A DNA stretch of 64,000 nt. It comes from Bacteroidota bacterium (lineage in GTDB: Bacteria > Bacteroidota > Bacteroidia > Chitinophagales > Chitinophagaceae). A program made the position numbers and the translations under genes. Under the pieces are notes generated by a model. The model was given only the letters and a program-made list of their open reading frames with translations, was not told the origin of the DNA and did no database searches. The stretch spans positions 1,747,736 through 1,811,735 of the forward strand of contig VBAR01000001.1 in NCBI GenBank assembly GCA_005882315.1, read 5' to 3'. This document shows, one piece after another, positions 61,591 through 64,000 of this stretch (its first letter is position 1; the number at the start of each line of letters is the position of its first letter).

Positions 61591-64000
61591 ATGTCAGTCA
61601 GGAAATTATCAACGCTATTCATTTTTATTATTGCGGCTTGTTATTCATCTGCACAATCTACCTATCATTTCAGGCACCTGACCATGAATGACGGTATTAC
61701 TGAACCTAAAGTAAGTTCCATAGTACAGGATAAATATGGTACCATCTGGCTGGGAAGCATCGGACTGAACAAGTACAACGGTCACACTATGCTCAAGTAT
61801 GTTTCAGACATAAAAGACAGTACTTCATTACCCGATATGAATATCCGCCGTATGTACTGTACGCGGGGTGGTAATTTATATATCAGCACTTTTACAGGTT
61901 TTTGCCGCTACGATTATTTGCATAATAATTTTCAGCGATCACCTTTTGGCATTATTGCTAGGGATAGCAGGATGATAGAAACTGAGGATGGTATACTGTG
62001 GATGAATTCGCAAAAAGGTTTAGTGATAGCAAATGAAAAAACAAATGAAGTAACTGAACTGGCCCGTCATAGCGATTCATTTATAAGGAAAATTGCAAAG
62101 CTTCATATCTATGCTTTTGCGACAGATGGAAAAGAAAATATTTATCTAGGTTCTAAAGCTGGCCTTTTTGTTATTAATTATAAAACATGGACAACTGAAT
62201 CGTATCAGTATAATGCTAATGATCCTATATCTATACACAGTAACGATATACAGAATATTGTAATTGATAAAAATGGGATGGTATGGATATCTGCTGATTA
62301 TTATGGATCAAATCTTATACAGTTTGATCCGGCAAAAAAATCATTTATTTATTTCGAACAATTGCATACCCAGCAAAAAGAATGGATCGATAACCGCATC
62401 CTGGATCTAATGATTGATAGTGAAAACAGGCTTTGGATCGCAACACTTCGTTCAAGTTTGGTGAAATTTGATGTAGAAAAGAAAAATTTCCGGTATTTTC
62501 TTCATGATCCCGGAAATCCATCAGGTGTAAGCTCCAATACGATCTATACATTATATGAAGACAGGGATAAGGGTATCTGGCTTTCAGCCCAGAACAATGG
62601 AGTTGATTATTTTTTCCCTGCTAACAATTCATTTACCACTATCAGCAGATCAACGTTTCGGGATCCGGCATTGGCCGATAACTGGTGCCAGGCTGTTACT
62701 GAAGATGCCAATGGTAATTTATGGATTGGTACATACAGGGGGCTTTCTTTTTATAACCGCCAATCCGAAAGTTTTCAGAATTTTTTCCTGGCACAAATAA
62801 AATCACAGGATGCAAATAATTCAATTCGTTCTTTACAGGCAGATGGAAATGGCGTGATATGGATTGGTACAGGTAATGGTCTTAACAAATGGAATCCTAT
62901 ATCAAAGAAAATAGAGTCTGTAAACTATTCCGATTCCATCCCAGCCTTATTTATTAATTATCTCGGCTTTGACAGGCAAAAAAGATTAATGGCCTGTACG
63001 CCTGCAAGTATGTATAGGTTTAATAAGGAGAAAAAAAAATTTGAAAACTTTTTTAACAGGCCCGTATTAGCGAAGTATAAAAAATACGCTGTATATACTG
63101 CATTTCAGGATAGCCGCAATATTTATTGGCTAAGTCTTTCCAACCGTGGCCTGTTGAGATATGATGAACAAAAAAATGAAGGACAGTTTTTTGATTTTAA
63201 AACGCTCAACCCTCAATCCCTTTCCCTTGATTATATAACGTCAATTGCCGAAGATAAGAATGGGATTATCTGGTTGTCTGCTATAAATGGATTGATTGCT
63301 TATGACGATGAAAAAAAAATATTCAACAGGTATTATGAAGAAGATGGCTTGCCGGCCAATAAAGTTTCTGGCTTGCTGGTCGATAGCCTCAATCGTTTAT
63401 GGATGGGTAGTAGTAAAGGTTTGTGCATGTTAGAAGCCGACCGGAAAAGCTTTCATGTGTTTGATGAAAAAGATGGATTGAGCAACGGGTATTTTTATGA
63501 GGGGGGTGCCTACAAGTTGCATAACGGAAATTTTGTATATGCAACATATAATGGCATAGTACAGTTTGATCCCTATACTATAAAAATCCATCGAGCTGTT
63601 TTGCCGGCAGCTATTGTTTCTATCCGGGTTTCAGGAAGAGAACTAAATGGAGAGCTGCCTGTACGGGAATTGAAGCAGATTAACCTTCGGCCAAACGAAA
63701 GTTTTTTTTCTATTGAGCTGGAAGCGTTAAACTATTCAAATCCTCAAAGCACATTATTTGCTTACAAGCTTGAAGCTTTTAACGAAGATTGGATCTATAC
63801 AAAAGACAGGATAATAAACTATACGAATGTTCCTGGCGGCAAGTACATATTCCGTTATAAAGCAACCGCAAATCCGAGAGACTGGAATGTGCCTGAACAT
63901 CAACTGGAAATTTTTATTGCCACCGTTTTTTATAAAACATTTTGGTTTCGATTGCTTGTTGCTATGCTTCTTGGTTTGCTGATCTATGGTATTGTACGTT
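61591..64000 (+). CDS. reg_prop/Y_Y_Y two-component sensor protein (partial, runs off right edge)
   Basis: 803 codons are visible and remain open at the edge. A signal peptide (MSVRKLSTLFIFIIAACYSS) is followed by two seven-bladed propellers of reg_prop repeats, seen as DGITEPKVSSIVQDKYGTIW, DANGNLWIGTYRGLSFYN, DGNGVIWIGTGNGLNKWN and DKNGIIWLSAINGLIAYD. Then comes a Y_Y_Y domain (FAYKLEAFNEDWIYT, NVPGGKYIFRYKA) and the beginning of a transmembrane helix (FWFRLLVAMLLGLLIYGIV). The cytoplasmic output lies outside the window; in this family it is either a LytS-type histidine kinase or a hybrid kinase. It is divergent from the S74-LytTR operon and shares its regulatory region, so it may control it. 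Confidence 0.9.
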   Translation, partial: MSVRKLSTLFIFIIAACYSSAQSTYHFRHLTMNDGITEPKVSSIVQDKYGTIWLGSIGLNKYNGHTMLKYVSDIKDSTSLPDMNIRRMYCTRGGNLYISTFTGFCRYDYLHNNFQRSPFGIIARDSRMIETEDGILWMNSQKGLVIANEKTNEVTELARHSDSFIRKIAKLHIYAFATDGKENIYLGSKAGLFVINYKTWTTESYQYNANDPISIHSNDIQNIVIDKNGMVWISADYYGSNLIQFDPAKKSFIYFEQLHTQQKEWIDNRILDLMIDSENRLWIATLRSSLVKFDVEKKNFRYFLHDPGNPSGVSSNTIYTLYEDRDKGIWLSAQNNGVDYFFPANNSFTTISRSTFRDPALADNWCQAVTEDANGNLWIGTYRGLSFYNRQSESFQNFFLAQIKSQDANNSIRSLQADGNGVIWIGTGNGLNKWNPISKKIESVNYSDSIPALFINYLGFDRQKRLMACTPASMYRFNKEKKKFENFFNRPVLAKYKKYAVYTAFQDSRNIYWLSLSNRGLLRYDEQKNEGQFFDFKTLNPQSLSLDYITSIAEDKNGIIWLSAINGLIAYDDEKKIFNRYYEEDGLPANKVSGLLVDSLNRLWMGSSKGLCMLEADRKSFHVFDEKDGLSNGYFYEGGAYKLHNGNFVYATYNGIVQFDPYTIKIHRAVLPAAIVSIRVSGRELNGELPVRELKQINLRPNESFFSIELEALNYSNPQSTLFAYKLEAFNEDWIYTKDRIINYTNVPGGKYIFRYKATANPRDWNVPEHQLEIFIATVFYKTFWFRLLVAMLLGLLIYGIVR

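Overview
The window is chromosomal DNA of a Bacteroidota bacterium, most likely a member of the Chitinophagaceae or a near relative. Grounds: AT-rich coding sequence, secreted proteins with C-terminal type IX secretion (T9SS) sorting tails, a gldF-gldG pair, a fused MurF-alanine racemase, DUF5777 and stand-alone LytTR proteins, a reg_prop/Y_Y_Y sensor, TAnnTTTG promoter boxes and almost no Shine-Dalgarno sites. I saw no rRNA, tRNA, CRISPR array, prophage or transposase. The family placement is an inference.

Region 1 (1-6.2 kb, minus strand) is one tight operon: N-terminal half of carB, an SGNH hydrolase, a NodU/CmcH/SxtI-type carbamoyltransferase, a DUF5989 mini membrane protein, an SxtJ-like membrane protein, then the C-terminal half of carB, which runs off the left edge. 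The carbamoyl-phosphate synthase gene is cut exactly at its internal domain junction, and a carbamoyl-phosphate-consuming cassette sits between the halves.

Region 2 (6.3-28.2 kb) is mostly housekeeping: a lipoprotein, an M23 peptidase, a BCP peroxiredoxin, a DUF5777 barrel, birA, rsfS-ftsH-LUD protein, a GGCT-like protein, a GNAT, acpP-fabF-rnc (separated by hairpins), methylmalonyl-CoA epimerase, iscS-iscU-iscA, gldF-gldG, a TerC protein, murF-alr and lspA.

Region 3 (28.2-35.2 kb, minus strand) holds two tandem paralogous T9SS-type secreted proteins, a small unknown gene with its own terminator, and fumC.

Region 4 (35.3-52.5 kb, plus strand) is a 17-kb colinear series for exported carbohydrate catabolism: a metallophosphoesterase, an animal-type GH29 fucosidase, an alkaline-phosphatase-superfamily enzyme, an unclassified glycoside-hydrolase-like protein, a PSCyt1/DUF1549/DUF1553 cytochrome protein, a Tat-type DUF1501 protein, a Tat-type sugar isomerase-like TIM barrel, a DUF2231-cytochrome c-LRR fusion, a GH95 protein and a second GH29. 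It combines fucoside hydrolysis with planctomycete-style c-type cytochrome modules and has no SusC/SusD in view. A 439-bp cassette carrying a four-helix-bundle (23S rRNA intervening sequence-type) gene between imperfect inverted repeats interrupts it, and a dispersed repeat forms the 5' end of the last fucosidase gene.

Region 5 (52.7-64 kb) has a reprolysin-like T9SS metalloprotease, a crotonase, and a three-gene minus-strand operon: two secreted proteins made of 17-residue repeats with a C-terminal S74 intramolecular chaperone domain, then a LytTR DNA-binding protein. Divergent from it is a reg_prop/Y_Y_Y sensor that runs off the right edge. The shared 328-bp promoter region carries a near-perfect 34-bp inverted repeat, each arm holding two half-sites 22 bp apart. 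This resembles a LytTR operator and may tie the sensor, the LytTR protein and the repeat proteins into one regulon.
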